This document shows, one piece after another, positions 6,479 through 14,317 of a stretch of 64,000 nucleotides of DNA; within the stretch, counting starts at the first letter, position 1; the number at the start of each line of letters is the position of its first letter. The DNA is from an uncultured Massilia sp. (GTDB lineage Bacteria; Pseudomonadota; Gammaproteobacteria; Burkholderiales; Burkholderiaceae_D). Location: contig NZ_CAJYEB010000018.1 in NCBI RefSeq assembly GCF_913773735.1, positions 86,017-150,016 of the forward strand, given 5' to 3'. Both the position numbers and the translations under genes were made by a program. The notes below the pieces were generated by a model. It made no database searches and had not been told where the DNA came from. It saw nothing but the letters and a program-made list of their open reading frames with translations.

Positions 6479-9334
6479 TTACTTCGTGAGGACGAAACCC
6501 TTCAGCTTGGCGAACGCGGTGTCCAGCAGTTCCTTCTGCTGCGCCACGTGCTTGTCGCTGTAGCCGACGGCCGGGGCTGCCGAAGCCGGACGGCCGGCGT
6601 ACGCCAGGCGCTGGCCCGCTTCCATGCTTTCGAAGATGTTGTGCTGGATCTGGAACCACGGACCCTGGTTCTGCGGCTCGTCCTGCGCCCACACGACTTC
6701 GGTGGCGTTCGGGAACTTCTTCAGTTCGGCGCCGAAGGCCTTGTGCGGGAACGGATACAGCTGCTCGATGCGGATGATCGCGACGTCGCTCACGTTGCGC
6801 GTCTTGCGGGTGTTGACCAGGTCGTAGTAGACCTTGCCCGAGCAGACGATCACGCGCTTGACCTTGTTGGCGTCGATCTTGTCGTCCAGTTCCGGGATCA
6901 CGGTCTGGAAGCCGCCCGACGCCAGGTCGGTCAGCGGCGAGCCCGCATCCTTGTTGCGCAGCAGCGACTTCGGCGTGAAGATGATCAGCGGCTTGCGGAA
7001 CTGGCGCACCATCTGGCGGCGCAGCAGGTGGAAGATCTGCGCGGCGGTGGTCGGCTGCACGACCTGCATGTTGTGGTCGGCCGACAGTTGCAGGAAGCGC
7101 TCGATGCGGGCCGACGAGTGTTCCGGACCCTGGCCTTCGTAGCCGTGCGGCAGCATCATGACCAGGCCCGAGGCACGGCCCCACTTCACTTCGCCCGAGG
7201 CGATGAACTGGTCGATGACGACCTGCGCGCCGTTGGCGAAGTCGCCGAACTGGCCTTCCCAGATAGTCAGCGTGTTCGGTTCGGCGGTCGAGTAGCCGTA
7301 TTCGAAGCCCAGCACCGCTTCTTCCGACAGCACGGAGTCGATCACGGTGAACTGCGCCTGGTTGTCCTGGACGTTGGCCAGCGGCAGGTAGATGCCCTGG
7401 TCCCAGCGCTCGCGGTTCTGGTCGTGCAGCACGGCGTGGCGGTGCACGAAGGTGCCGCGGCCGGCATCCTGGCCCGACAGGCGGATGGCGTAGCCGGAAG
7501 CGACCAGCGAGGCGTAGGCCAGGTGCTCGCCCATGCCCCAGTCGAGGTTCATCTCGCCGCGGCCCATGGTGGCGCGGTCGGCCAGGACCTTCTCGACCAG
7601 CGAGTGCAGCTTGAAGTTTTCCGGCACCGTGGTGATGCGCTGGGCCAGGCGTTTCAGCTCGGTCAGCGGCACGGCGGTATCGGCGGCGTCGGTCCACTTC
7701 TTGTTCAGGAACGGCGCCCAGTCGACGGCGTACTTGTTCTTGAAGTCGGTCAGGACCGGATCGGTGGTGGTCTTGCCTTCGTCCATGGCGGCGCGGTAGG
7801 CCGCGACCAGCTGGTCGCCGCCGTCGGCGGCGATGGTGCCCTGGGCGGCCAGCTTGTCCGCGTACATCCTGCGGGTGCCCGGGTGCTTGGCGATCTTCTT
7901 GTACATCAGCGGCTGGGTCAGGGCCGGGGTGTCCTGCTCGTTGTGGCCCAGCTTGCGGTAGCAGATGATGTCGACGACGACGTCCTTGTGGAACTCGGTG
8001 CGGTAGTCCATCGCGATCTGCGTGGCCAGCACGACGGCTTCCGGATCGTCCGCGTTCACGTGCAGGACCGGGGCTTCGATCATCTTGACGACGTCGGTGC
8101 AGTACAGCGTGGAACGGGCGTCGCGCGGGTCGGAGGTGGTGAAGCCGATCTGGTTGTTGATGACCAGGTGGACGGTGCCGCCGGTGCCGTAGCCGCGGGT
8201 CTGGGCCAGGTTCAGGGTTTCCATGACCACGCCCTGGCCGGCGAACGCGGCGTCGCCGTGCACCAGGATCGGCAGGACTTCCTTGCCCTGGCGGTCGCCG
8301 CGGCGTTCCATGCGCGCCTTGACCGAACCCTCGACGACCGGGTTGACGATTTCCAGGTGCGACGGGTTGAACGCCAGCGACAGGTGGACCGGGCCGCCCG
8401 GGGTCGAGATGTCGCTCGAGAAGCCCTGGTGGTATTTCACGTCGCCCGACGGCAGGTCGTCGGCGTGCTTGCCTTCGAATTCCTCGAACAGGTCGGACGG
8501 GGCCTTGCCCAGCGTGTTGACCAGGACGTTCAGGCGGCCGCGGTGGGCCATGCCGATGACGATTTCCTGGACGCCCTGCTCGCCCGCGCGCTGGATGACT
8601 TCATCCATCGAGGCGATGAAGGACTCGCCGCCCTCCAGCGAGAAGCGCTTGGCGCCGACGTACTTGGTGTGGAGGTAGCGCTCGAGGCCTTCGGCCGCGG
8701 TCAGGCGCTCCAGGATGTGCTTTTTCTTTTCCGCGGTGAAGGTCGGGGTCGAGCGGATCGACTCCAGCTTCTCCTGCAGCCAGCGCTTCTCGGCCGGGTC
8801 GCCCACGTACATGAACTCGGCGCCGATCGAGCGGCAGTAGGTGTCGCGCAGCATGTTCAGCAGGTCGCGCAGCGATGCGGTCTCCTGGCCGAAGTAGGTG
8901 TTGCTGATGTTGAACTTGGTGTCAAGGTCGGCTTCCGAGAAACCGTAGAAAGACGGGTCCAGCTCCGGGATCGGCGGACGTTCCTGGCGCTGCAGCGGGT
9001 CCAGGTTGGCCCAGCGCGAACCGAGGAAGCGGTAGGCGGCGATCAGCTGGGTGACGGCGACGCGCTTGCGGCCGAGTTCGGCGTCCGGCGAGGCGATCAC
9101 GGTGCGCATCGGGCCCTGCTTGGCGCGCTCGGCGAAGGAGGCGATCACGGAGGAGTGGACGACGTCCGGCTTTTCGGTACCGTCGACGGCCGGCATGTGC
9201 TGCATGGCGTCGAAGTAAGCGCGCCAGTTGTCCGGCACGGAGCCCGGATTGTTCAGGTACGCTTCGTACAACTCTTCCACGTACGGCGCGTTACCGCCGA
9301 ACAAGTAGGAGTTGGCGTTATATTGTTGCATCAT
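6479..9334 (-). CDS. sucA: 2-oxoglutarate dehydrogenase E1 component
   Basis: The 951-residue product is a full-length thiamine-diphosphate-dependent E1, which decarboxylates 2-oxoglutarate and succinylates the E2 lipoyl group. Visible landmarks are the N-terminal E2-binding segment (SYLFGGNAPYVEELYEAYL), the substrate/ThDP region FSLEGGESFIASMDE (about 230), GMAHRGRLNVLVN (about 257), the metal-binding GDAAFAGQG (about 360) and the C-terminal DEPQNQGPWF. It is first in the sucA-sucB-PspC-lpd set. Two adjacent ATGs (9334 and 9331) follow an AAGGTGAG ribosome binding site; the first was taken. Confidence 0.97.
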   Translation of the reverse strand: MMQQYNANSYLFGGNAPYVEELYEAYLNNPGSVPDNWRAYFDAMQHMPAVDGTEKPDVVHSSVIASFAERAKQGPMRTVIASPDAELGRKRVAVTQLIAAYRFLGSRWANLDPLQRQERPPIPELDPSFYGFSEADLDTKFNISNTYFGQETASLRDLLNMLRDTYCRSIGAEFMYVGDPAEKRWLQEKLESIRSTPTFTAEKKKHILERLTAAEGLERYLHTKYVGAKRFSLEGGESFIASMDEVIQRAGEQGVQEIVIGMAHRGRLNVLVNTLGKAPSDLFEEFEGKHADDLPSGDVKYHQGFSSDISTPGGPVHLSLAFNPSHLEIVNPVVEGSVKARMERRGDRQGKEVLPILVHGDAAFAGQGVVMETLNLAQTRGYGTGGTVHLVINNQIGFTTSDPRDARSTLYCTDVVKMIEAPVLHVNADDPEAVVLATQIAMDYRTEFHKDVVVDIICYRKLGHNEQDTPALTQPLMYKKIAKHPGTRRMYADKLAAQGTIAADGGDQLVAAYRAAMDEGKTTTDPVLTDFKNKYAVDWAPFLNKKWTDAADTAVPLTELKRLAQRITTVPENFKLHSLVEKVLADRATMGRGEMNLDWGMGEHLAYASLVASGYAIRLSGQDAGRGTFVHRHAVLHDQNRERWDQGIYLPLANVQDNQAQFTVIDSVLSEEAVLGFEYGYSTAEPNTLTIWEGQFGDFANGAQVVIDQFIASGEVKWGRASGLVMMLPHGYEGQGPEHSSARIERFLQLSADHNMQVVQPTTAAQIFHLLRRQMVRQFRKPLIIFTPKSLLRNKDAGSPLTDLASGGFQTVIPELDDKIDANKVKRVIVCSGKVYYDLVNTRKTRNVSDVAIIRIEQLYPFPHKAFGAELKKFPNATEVVWAQDEPQNQGPWFQIQHNIFESMEAGQRLAYAGRPASAAPAVGYSDKHVAQQKELLDTAFAKLKGFVLTK

Positions 9335-9620
9335 TCTTGCTCACCTTTCTTCGCGTTTCGCGAGGTTGGGGCGGGTTAATCTAACCTTCCGCGACACGGC
9401 CTGACCGGTTAGCGGATCGCACTTACTTCACATCAAGTTGTGGGGGAAGGACTCTTCGAGACATTCGAGGCACATCAATGCAGCGGACTGCCAATTTGCG
9501 CACGGTATTGTAACGCAAGGATCAAAAACCGGCAGACCCGGCAAGCGATATTTTATTTGGCGTGCATCCCTTTCTTTACATAAATTTACACCTTGTAACA
9601 GCCACTCGGACAATGTCGAG

Positions 9621-9649
9621 TTGACCCCGTAAATGATAATCGTTATCAT
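9621..9649 (+). promoter_or_regulatory. Sigma-70-like promoter of the Fur-controlled operon
   Basis: A -35 element TTGACC (9621-9626) is followed after 17 bp by a -10 element TATCAT (9644-9649). The expected transcription start is about 9655-9657, which coincides with the tandem ATG codons at 9653 and 9656. No Shine-Dalgarno sequence precedes them, so the mRNA may be leaderless. Confidence 0.65.
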
Positions 9650-9650
9650 T
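9632..9650. promoter_or_regulatory. Fur box
   Basis: The sequence AATGATAATCGTTATCATT has perfect 8-bp inverted arms (AATGATAA / TTATCATT) around three central bases and closely matches the classical 19-bp Fur consensus. It covers the spacer and -10 element of the adjacent promoter, so Fur-Fe2+ binding should block transcription of the downstream operon. Confidence 0.9.
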
Positions 9651-9652
9651 TA

Positions 9653-10336
9653 ATGATGCACCCGACCGGATCCTCCCCTTCTGCCGCGCCGTCCGGCGCC
9701 CAGGCCGCGCCCGCCCTGCCCGGCGCGCGCCGCGCCCTGTTCCTGCGCCAGCTGCACCAGTGGCACTGGATCAGTTCGGCCATCTGCCTGATGGCCATGC
9801 TGCTGTTCAGCTTTACCGGATTCACGTTGAACCACGCGTCCCAGATCGAGGCCAGGCCCGAGGTCGTGCGCCTGAAGGCGCAGCTGCCGGCGGACCTGGC
9901 GGCGCAGCTGGCCGGCTATGCCGCCGGCCACGCCGACGCCAGGGTGCCGCTGCCGGCGCCGCTGGCCGACTGGGCGGAGCGCACGTTTCCCGTGCAGGTG
10001 CGCGGCGTGCGCGCCGAATGGAGCGAGGACGACGCCTACGTGCCCCTGCCGCGCCCGGGCGGCGACGCCTGGCTGCGCATCGGCGCCGACGGCCAGGCCG
10101 AATACGAAAGGACCGACCGCGGCTGGATCTCGTGGCTGAACGACATGCACAAGGGCCGCAACGCCGGGACCGTGTGGAGCTGGTTCATCGACCTCTTCGC
10201 GATCGCCTGCCTGGTCTTTTGCCTCACCGGCTTCCTGATCATGAAATACCACGCCGCCAACCGTCCCTCGACCTGGCCGGTGATCGGCCTGGGGATCGTG
10301 CTGCCGGCCGTGATCGCCCTGCTATTCGTCCACTGA
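9653..10336 (+). CDS. PepSY-associated transmembrane protein
   Basis: The 227-residue product has a hydrophobic segment at about 38-58 (with LHQWHW just before it), an extracytoplasmic middle region, and two C-terminal membrane segments (about 174-195 and 205-225). The LxxxHKGRNAG motif ahead of the second segment and the WHW motif match PepSY-associated TM proteins, whose His residues are thought to bind heme and carry electrons across the inner membrane. It is the first gene of a Fur-controlled operon with DUF2271, DUF4198, ApbE and a flavoreductase. ATG codons at 9653 and 9656 are both possible starts. Confidence 0.8.
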   Translation: MMHPTGSSPSAAPSGAQAAPALPGARRALFLRQLHQWHWISSAICLMAMLLFSFTGFTLNHASQIEARPEVVRLKAQLPADLAAQLAGYAAGHADARVPLPAPLADWAERTFPVQVRGVRAEWSEDDAYVPLPRPGGDAWLRIGADGQAEYERTDRGWISWLNDMHKGRNAGTVWSWFIDLFAIACLVFCLTGFLIMKYHAANRPSTWPVIGLGIVLPAVIALLFVH

Positions 10337-10375
10337 ATATCCGTCATTCGCCAACCCATTGTCCCGAAAGGCCTT

Positions 10376-10888
10376 ATGAAACTGTCCCACTCGCTCGCCC
10401 TGACCCTGCCGCTCGCATCCGGCTGGGCGGTCGCCGCCGACCTGTCCGTCAAGTTCGAGCTGCCGCAACTGAACGTGGCCGAGTACCACAAGCCCTACGT
10501 CGCGATCTGGATCGAGCGTCCGGACCAGACTGTGGCTTCCACCCTTTCCGTGCTGTACGACGTCAAGAAGAACAACCATGCCGGCGAAAAGTGGGTCAAG
10601 GACCTGCGCACCTGGTGGCGCAAGGCCGGCCGCGACGCCAAGCTGCCGATCGACGGCGTCAGCGGCGCCACCCGCGCCGCCGGCACCCACACGCTGAACT
10701 TCGGGCCGGCCATCACGGGCCTGGACAAGCTGCCGGCCGGCGACTACAAGCTGGTCGTCGAAGCCGCGCGCGAAGGCGGCGGCCGCGAGCTGGTGCGCGT
10801 GCCGTTCGCCTGGAACGGCAAGGGCAAGGCCAGCGGCGAAGCCGCCGGCAAGGAAGAACTGGGCAAGGTCGCGATCGCGATCCAATAA
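10376..10888 (+). CDS. DUF2271 periplasmic protein with flavinylation motif
   Basis: The 170-residue product has a Sec signal peptide (cleavage probably after AVAA, near residue 21) and a DUF2271 domain. The segment DGVSGATR at about 93-100 matches the DGx(S/T)GAT consensus at which ApbE enzymes attach FMN to the final Thr (Thr99 here). An apbE-type gene is three genes downstream in the same operon. I infer a periplasmic FMN-carrying electron acceptor fed by the PepSY protein. Published surveys of flavinylated proteins have linked DUF2271 to ApbE; this specific modification is untested. Confidence 0.82.
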   Translation: MKLSHSLALTLPLASGWAVAADLSVKFELPQLNVAEYHKPYVAIWIERPDQTVASTLSVLYDVKKNNHAGEKWVKDLRTWWRKAGRDAKLPIDGVSGATRAAGTHTLNFGPAITGLDKLPAGDYKLVVEAAREGGGRELVRVPFAWNGKGKASGEAAGKEELGKVAIAIQ

Positions 10889-10898
10889 GGAGACAGGC

Positions 10899-11711
10899 AT
10901 GCGCAATCACAAGACGATCCAGCGGCTGGCCATCGCCGTGGCCCTGGCAGGCGCCGCCTGCGCCGCCCAGGCCCACCGCCCGTGGATGATCCCGAACACC
11001 AGCATCATCGAGACCGACCGCGAAGCCTGGGTCACGATCGACGGCGCCATCTCGGAAGGCCTGTTCGAGAACGACTTCGTGCCGCTCAGGATGGACGGCC
11101 TGACGGTCACGGGCCCGGACGGCAATACCGCGCCGGCCCCGGCCGCCGTCACCGGCAAGCACCGGGCCTCGGTCGACATCCTGCTGCCCGTCGACGGCAC
11201 CTACCGCATCACGCTGGGCGCGACCAACGTCATGGGGTCGTACAAGCTGAACGGCGAAACCAAGCGCTTCCGCGGCGGCGACGGCCCGCCGGCCGGCGCC
11301 ACCGACGTCAAGACGACCACGATGGTCCAGCGCCAGGACACGTTCGTCACCCGCAACAAGTCGAGCGACGGCGCCCTCAAGCCGACCAATGCCGGCCTGG
11401 AGATGGTCGCGCTGACCAACCCGACCGAGCTGCGCGCCGGCGAGCGGGCGACGTTCCGCTTCCAGCTGGACGGCAAGCCGCTGGCCAACTTCCCGTTCTC
11501 GCTCATCCCGGGCGGCGTCAAGTACCGCGGCACGCTGAACGAGGTACGCCTCGCCACCGACGCCAACGGCGAAGCCAGCTTCACGCTGCCGGCGCCGAAC
11601 ATGTACTGGCTCAGCGCCGCCTACCCGGCCAATGCCCCGCGCGGCCCGGGCGTGGAACAGCCGGCCAGGCGCTACAGCTATTCGGCGACCTTCGAGATCC
11701 TGCCGGAGTAA
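10899..11711 (+). CDS. DUF4198 periplasmic protein
   Basis: The 270-residue product has a signal peptide ending AAQAHRPW (cleavage near 26), leaving a His residue at the mature N-terminus, which is typical of DUF4198 and could bind metal. The rest is beta-rich: an N-terminal carboxypeptidase-regulatory-like fold and a C-terminal domain ending in the sequence YSYSATFEIL. DUF4198 proteins often accompany metal uptake or flavinylated redox systems. It starts 10 bp after the DUF2271 gene, with AAGGAGACAGGC before the ATG, so the two are co-transcribed. Confidence 0.82.
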   Translation: MRNHKTIQRLAIAVALAGAACAAQAHRPWMIPNTSIIETDREAWVTIDGAISEGLFENDFVPLRMDGLTVTGPDGNTAPAPAAVTGKHRASVDILLPVDGTYRITLGATNVMGSYKLNGETKRFRGGDGPPAGATDVKTTTMVQRQDTFVTRNKSSDGALKPTNAGLEMVALTNPTELRAGERATFRFQLDGKPLANFPFSLIPGGVKYRGTLNEVRLATDANGEASFTLPAPNMYWLSAAYPANAPRGPGVEQPARRYSYSATFEILPE

Positions 11712-11714
11712 GCG

Positions 11715-12746
11715 TTGGCAGAGCGCGCCGTCCTGGTCCCCCTCGACATCGACCCCGCCCTGCCCGGCCCGGGCAGCCGCGCGTGCGCGCTCGCCGGCAC
11801 GGCGATGGGCACCGCCTGGTCGGCCCGCTTCCTGGTCCCCCCGCACGCCCCGGCGGGACTGGAGGGCGGCCTGCGCGCGCTGCTGCAGGCCGAACTCGAC
11901 CTGGTCGTGGCCCAGATGAGCCACTGGAAGCCGGATTCGCTGCTGGCGCGCTTCAACGCGGCGCCGGCCGGCAGCTGGCACGATCTGCCGCCCGAATTCT
12001 TCGCCGTGATCGACTACGCGCTGCAGGTGCGCGATGCCAGCGGCGGCGCCTACGATCCGGCCGCTGGCGCCCTGGTCAACCTGTGGGGCTTCGGTCCCGT
12101 CCGGCGCTACGACGCGGCGGGCTTCTACGCGCCCGCGGCCGACGCGGTCGCCGCCATCGTGGCGCGCCGCGGCGCCGCCAGCGTCGAACTGGACCGCGCG
12201 GGGCGCCGCCTGTTCCAGCCCGGCGGCGCGCTGCTCGACCTGTCGTCGGTGGCCAAGGGCTTTGCCGTCGACCGCCTCGCCCTGTGCCTGGAACGGCACG
12301 GCCTGCGCCACTACCTGGTGGAGGCCGGCGGCGAACTGCGCGGCGCGGGCGCCCGCAACGACGGCCAGCCCTGGTGGGTCGAGGTCGAGGGCGTGCCCGA
12401 TGCCGACGGCAGCACGGTGGCGCAGGCGGTGGTCGCGCTGCATGGCCTGGCGATCGCCACCTCGGGCGACTACCGCCAGTACTTTCACCAGCCCCAGGGC
12501 CGGCGCGTCGCGCACACGCTCGATCCGCGCAGCGGCTGGCCGGTCGACAACGGCGTCGCCTCGGTGACGGTGCTGGCGCCCACCTGCATGGCCGCCGACG
12601 CGCTGTCCACCACCCTCGCCGTGCTGGGGCCGCAGGCCGGCATCGCCTTCGCCGACGCGCGCGGCCTGGCCGCGCGCTACCTGGTGCGCGAGGCCGGCGG
12701 CCTGCGCGAGACCGTGTCCGGCGCCTGGACGGCATTACTGGAATGA
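11715..12746 (+). CDS. apbE: FAD:protein FMN transferase (ApbE family)
   Basis: The 343-residue product matches ApbE: GTAMGTAWS (about 27-35), DLSSVAKGFAVDR (about 177-189), EAGGELRGAG (about 205-214), ATSGDYRQYF (about 245-254), HTLDPRSGWPV (about 264-274) and ADALSTTLAVLG (about 294-305) in the metal- and FAD-binding positions. ApbE transfers FMN from FAD to a Thr in target proteins, and the DUF2271 product of this operon is the likely target. The start is a TTG three bases after the preceding stop codon. No signal peptide is visible, which is unusual because the target is periplasmic. Confidence 0.88.
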   Translation: MAERAVLVPLDIDPALPGPGSRACALAGTAMGTAWSARFLVPPHAPAGLEGGLRALLQAELDLVVAQMSHWKPDSLLARFNAAPAGSWHDLPPEFFAVIDYALQVRDASGGAYDPAAGALVNLWGFGPVRRYDAAGFYAPAADAVAAIVARRGAASVELDRAGRRLFQPGGALLDLSSVAKGFAVDRLALCLERHGLRHYLVEAGGELRGAGARNDGQPWWVEVEGVPDADGSTVAQAVVALHGLAIATSGDYRQYFHQPQGRRVAHTLDPRSGWPVDNGVASVTVLAPTCMAADALSTTLAVLGPQAGIAFADARGLAARYLVREAGGLRETVSGAWTALLE

Positions 12747-12753
12747 TAGCGGC

Positions 12754-14097
12754 ATGAGTGTCACGATCGAACCCCTGCGCTGGGGCGGCGCCCTGGCCCT
12801 GAGCGGCGGCTGGCTGGCCATGTGCGCCGGCATCTGGCGTGCCGAGCGCGCCCGGCGCCGCGCGTCGGCCGCGCCGGCCGACTGGCTGGTGGTGTATGCC
12901 AGCCAGACCGGCAACGCCGAATTCCTGGCCCGGCGCAGCGCCGAGCTGCTCGCCACCGGCGGCCTGGCGGCGCGCGCCGCCTGCATCTCGACGCTGGACG
13001 CGGCCGCGCTGGCCGGCGCGACGCGGGTGCTGTTCATCGCCAGCACCTACGGCGAAGGCGACGCCCCCGACACCGCGGCGCCGTTCGCCGGCCGCCTGAT
13101 GGCGGCAAACGCCGACTTGCGCCACCTGCACTACGCGGTGCTGGCGCTGGGCGACACCAGCTACGCCAACTACTGCGGCTTCGGCCGCGCCCTCGACGCC
13201 TGGCTCGCGGCCCAGGGCGCGACGCGCCTGTTCGAACGCATCGACGTCGACCGCGGCGACGCGCACGCGCTGGCCGACTGGCAGCACCACGTGGGCCGCC
13301 TGGCCGGCACCGCCGACGCCCCCGACTGGGAAGCGCCGGCCTACCGCGACTGGCGCATCGGCGAACGCACCCTGCTCAACCCGGGCAGCGCCGGCGCCCC
13401 GTTGTTCCGGCTGGCGCTGCTGCCGGCCGACGGCGCGCTGCCGGGCTGGGAAGCGGGCGACCTGGCGCAGGTCGGCGCGCCGGCCGACCCCGACCATCCG
13501 CGCGAATACTCGATCGCCTCGCTGCCTTCCGAGGGCCGGCTGGAATTGCTGGTGCGCCTGCAGCGGCGCGCGGACGGTACCCCGGGCGTGGCCTCGGGCT
13601 GGCTGTGCGAGGGCGCCGGCGGCGCCGACGTCGTCCGCCTGCGCATCCGCGCGCACGAGCGCTTCCGCCTCGGCGCCAATGCGCGCCGGCCCCTGATCGC
13701 GATCGGCAACGGCAGCGGCCTGGCCGGCCTGCGCGCGCTGGTCAAGGCGCGCATCAACGCGGGCATGCACGACAACTGGCTGCTGTTCGGCGAACGCAAC
13801 GCGGCGCACGACTTCCTGCTGCGCGAGGAATTGCAGGGCTGGGCCGGCTCGGGCTGGCTCGCGCGCCTGGACCTGGCGTTCTCGCGCGACCGGCCGGAAC
13901 GGCCCTACGTGCAGGACGTGCTGCGCGAGCGGGCCGCGCTGGTGGCCGACTGGATCGCGCGCGGCGCCGCCGTCTACGTGTGCGGCAGCCTGCAGGGCAT
14001 GGCGGGCGGGGTGCACGAGGCGCTCGCGGCGATCCTGGGCGCGGATGTGCTGGATGGGCTGGCGGCCGAAGGGCGTTACCGGCGCGACGTCTACTGA
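12754..14097 (+). CDS. Flavodoxin/ferredoxin-reductase fusion (sulfite-reductase-flavoprotein-like)
   Basis: The 447-residue product has one N-terminal membrane helix (about 9-28), a flavodoxin domain with YASQTGNAE (about 48-56) and STYGEGDAPD (about 97-106), and an FNR-type reductase with the FAD motif REYSIAS (about 250), an NADPH-binding GNGSGLAGL stretch (about 312) and YVCGSLQGMAGG (about 408). The C-terminal residue is Tyr, as in flavin-stacking FNR proteins. It resembles cytochrome P450 reductase or CysJ but is membrane-anchored and not near cys genes. I infer it passes electrons from NADPH to the PepSY protein. Confidence 0.85.
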   Translation: MSVTIEPLRWGGALALSGGWLAMCAGIWRAERARRRASAAPADWLVVYASQTGNAEFLARRSAELLATGGLAARAACISTLDAAALAGATRVLFIASTYGEGDAPDTAAPFAGRLMAANADLRHLHYAVLALGDTSYANYCGFGRALDAWLAAQGATRLFERIDVDRGDAHALADWQHHVGRLAGTADAPDWEAPAYRDWRIGERTLLNPGSAGAPLFRLALLPADGALPGWEAGDLAQVGAPADPDHPREYSIASLPSEGRLELLVRLQRRADGTPGVASGWLCEGAGGADVVRLRIRAHERFRLGANARRPLIAIGNGSGLAGLRALVKARINAGMHDNWLLFGERNAAHDFLLREELQGWAGSGWLARLDLAFSRDRPERPYVQDVLRERAALVADWIARGAAVYVCGSLQGMAGGVHEALAAILGADVLDGLAAEGRYRRDVY

Positions 14098-14121
14098 CCG
14101 GGTCCGTCGAGGCGCACTATC

Positions 14122-14286
14122 GTAGGGTGGGCAGCTCCACCCACGGACTGCGACCACGCTGCTGTAATGCTGCCCACGCGTAACGCCTGCATGACACGCG
14201 GCCGGGCCAACGCGATGCAGGCGTCACGCGTGGGCAGCGCTGGCGCAGCGTGGTTGCAGATGGCGCGGTGGAGCTGCCCACCCTAC
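14122..14286. repeat. Intergenic GTAGGGTGGGCAG repeat pair
   Basis: The gap after the flavoreductase gene starts GTAGGGTGGGCAGCTCCACC and ends GGTGGAGCTGCCCACCCTAC, an inverted pair about 165 bp long. Inside lies a second inverted pair (CTGCCCACGCGT / ACGCGTGGGCAG) and a third (GCCTGCATGA... / ...GATGCAGGC). This nested structure has no coding potential and belongs with the repeats at 17397 and 48112. Confidence 0.8.
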
Positions 14287-14317
14287 GCACCTACGAACCG
14301 TCATGTAGCGGCGAGGG

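Larger units (their letters stand above)
9335..9652. other. Divergent regulatory region sucA / Fur-operon
   Basis: This 318-bp gap lies between two divergent operons. The right end holds a strong promoter fully overlapped by a Fur box (listed separately). A short palindrome GGTTAATCTAACC lies at 9374-9386 upstream of sucA. A 73-codon reading frame on the minus strand (9428-9649) has no homologous look and crosses the Fur box, so I do not call it a gene. I could not place the sucA promoter with confidence. Confidence 0.5.

Noticed and set aside
6392..9379. Long reading frame (995 codons) on the plus strand opposite sucA
   Set aside because: It is antisense to a highly conserved gene; its composition (Val, Asp, Arg, His rich) is that of a high-GC shadow frame with no recognisable domain.
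9428..9649. Possible 73-residue gene on the minus strand upstream of sucA
   Set aside because: It would start inside the Fur box and promoter of the divergent operon, and its product shows no family features.
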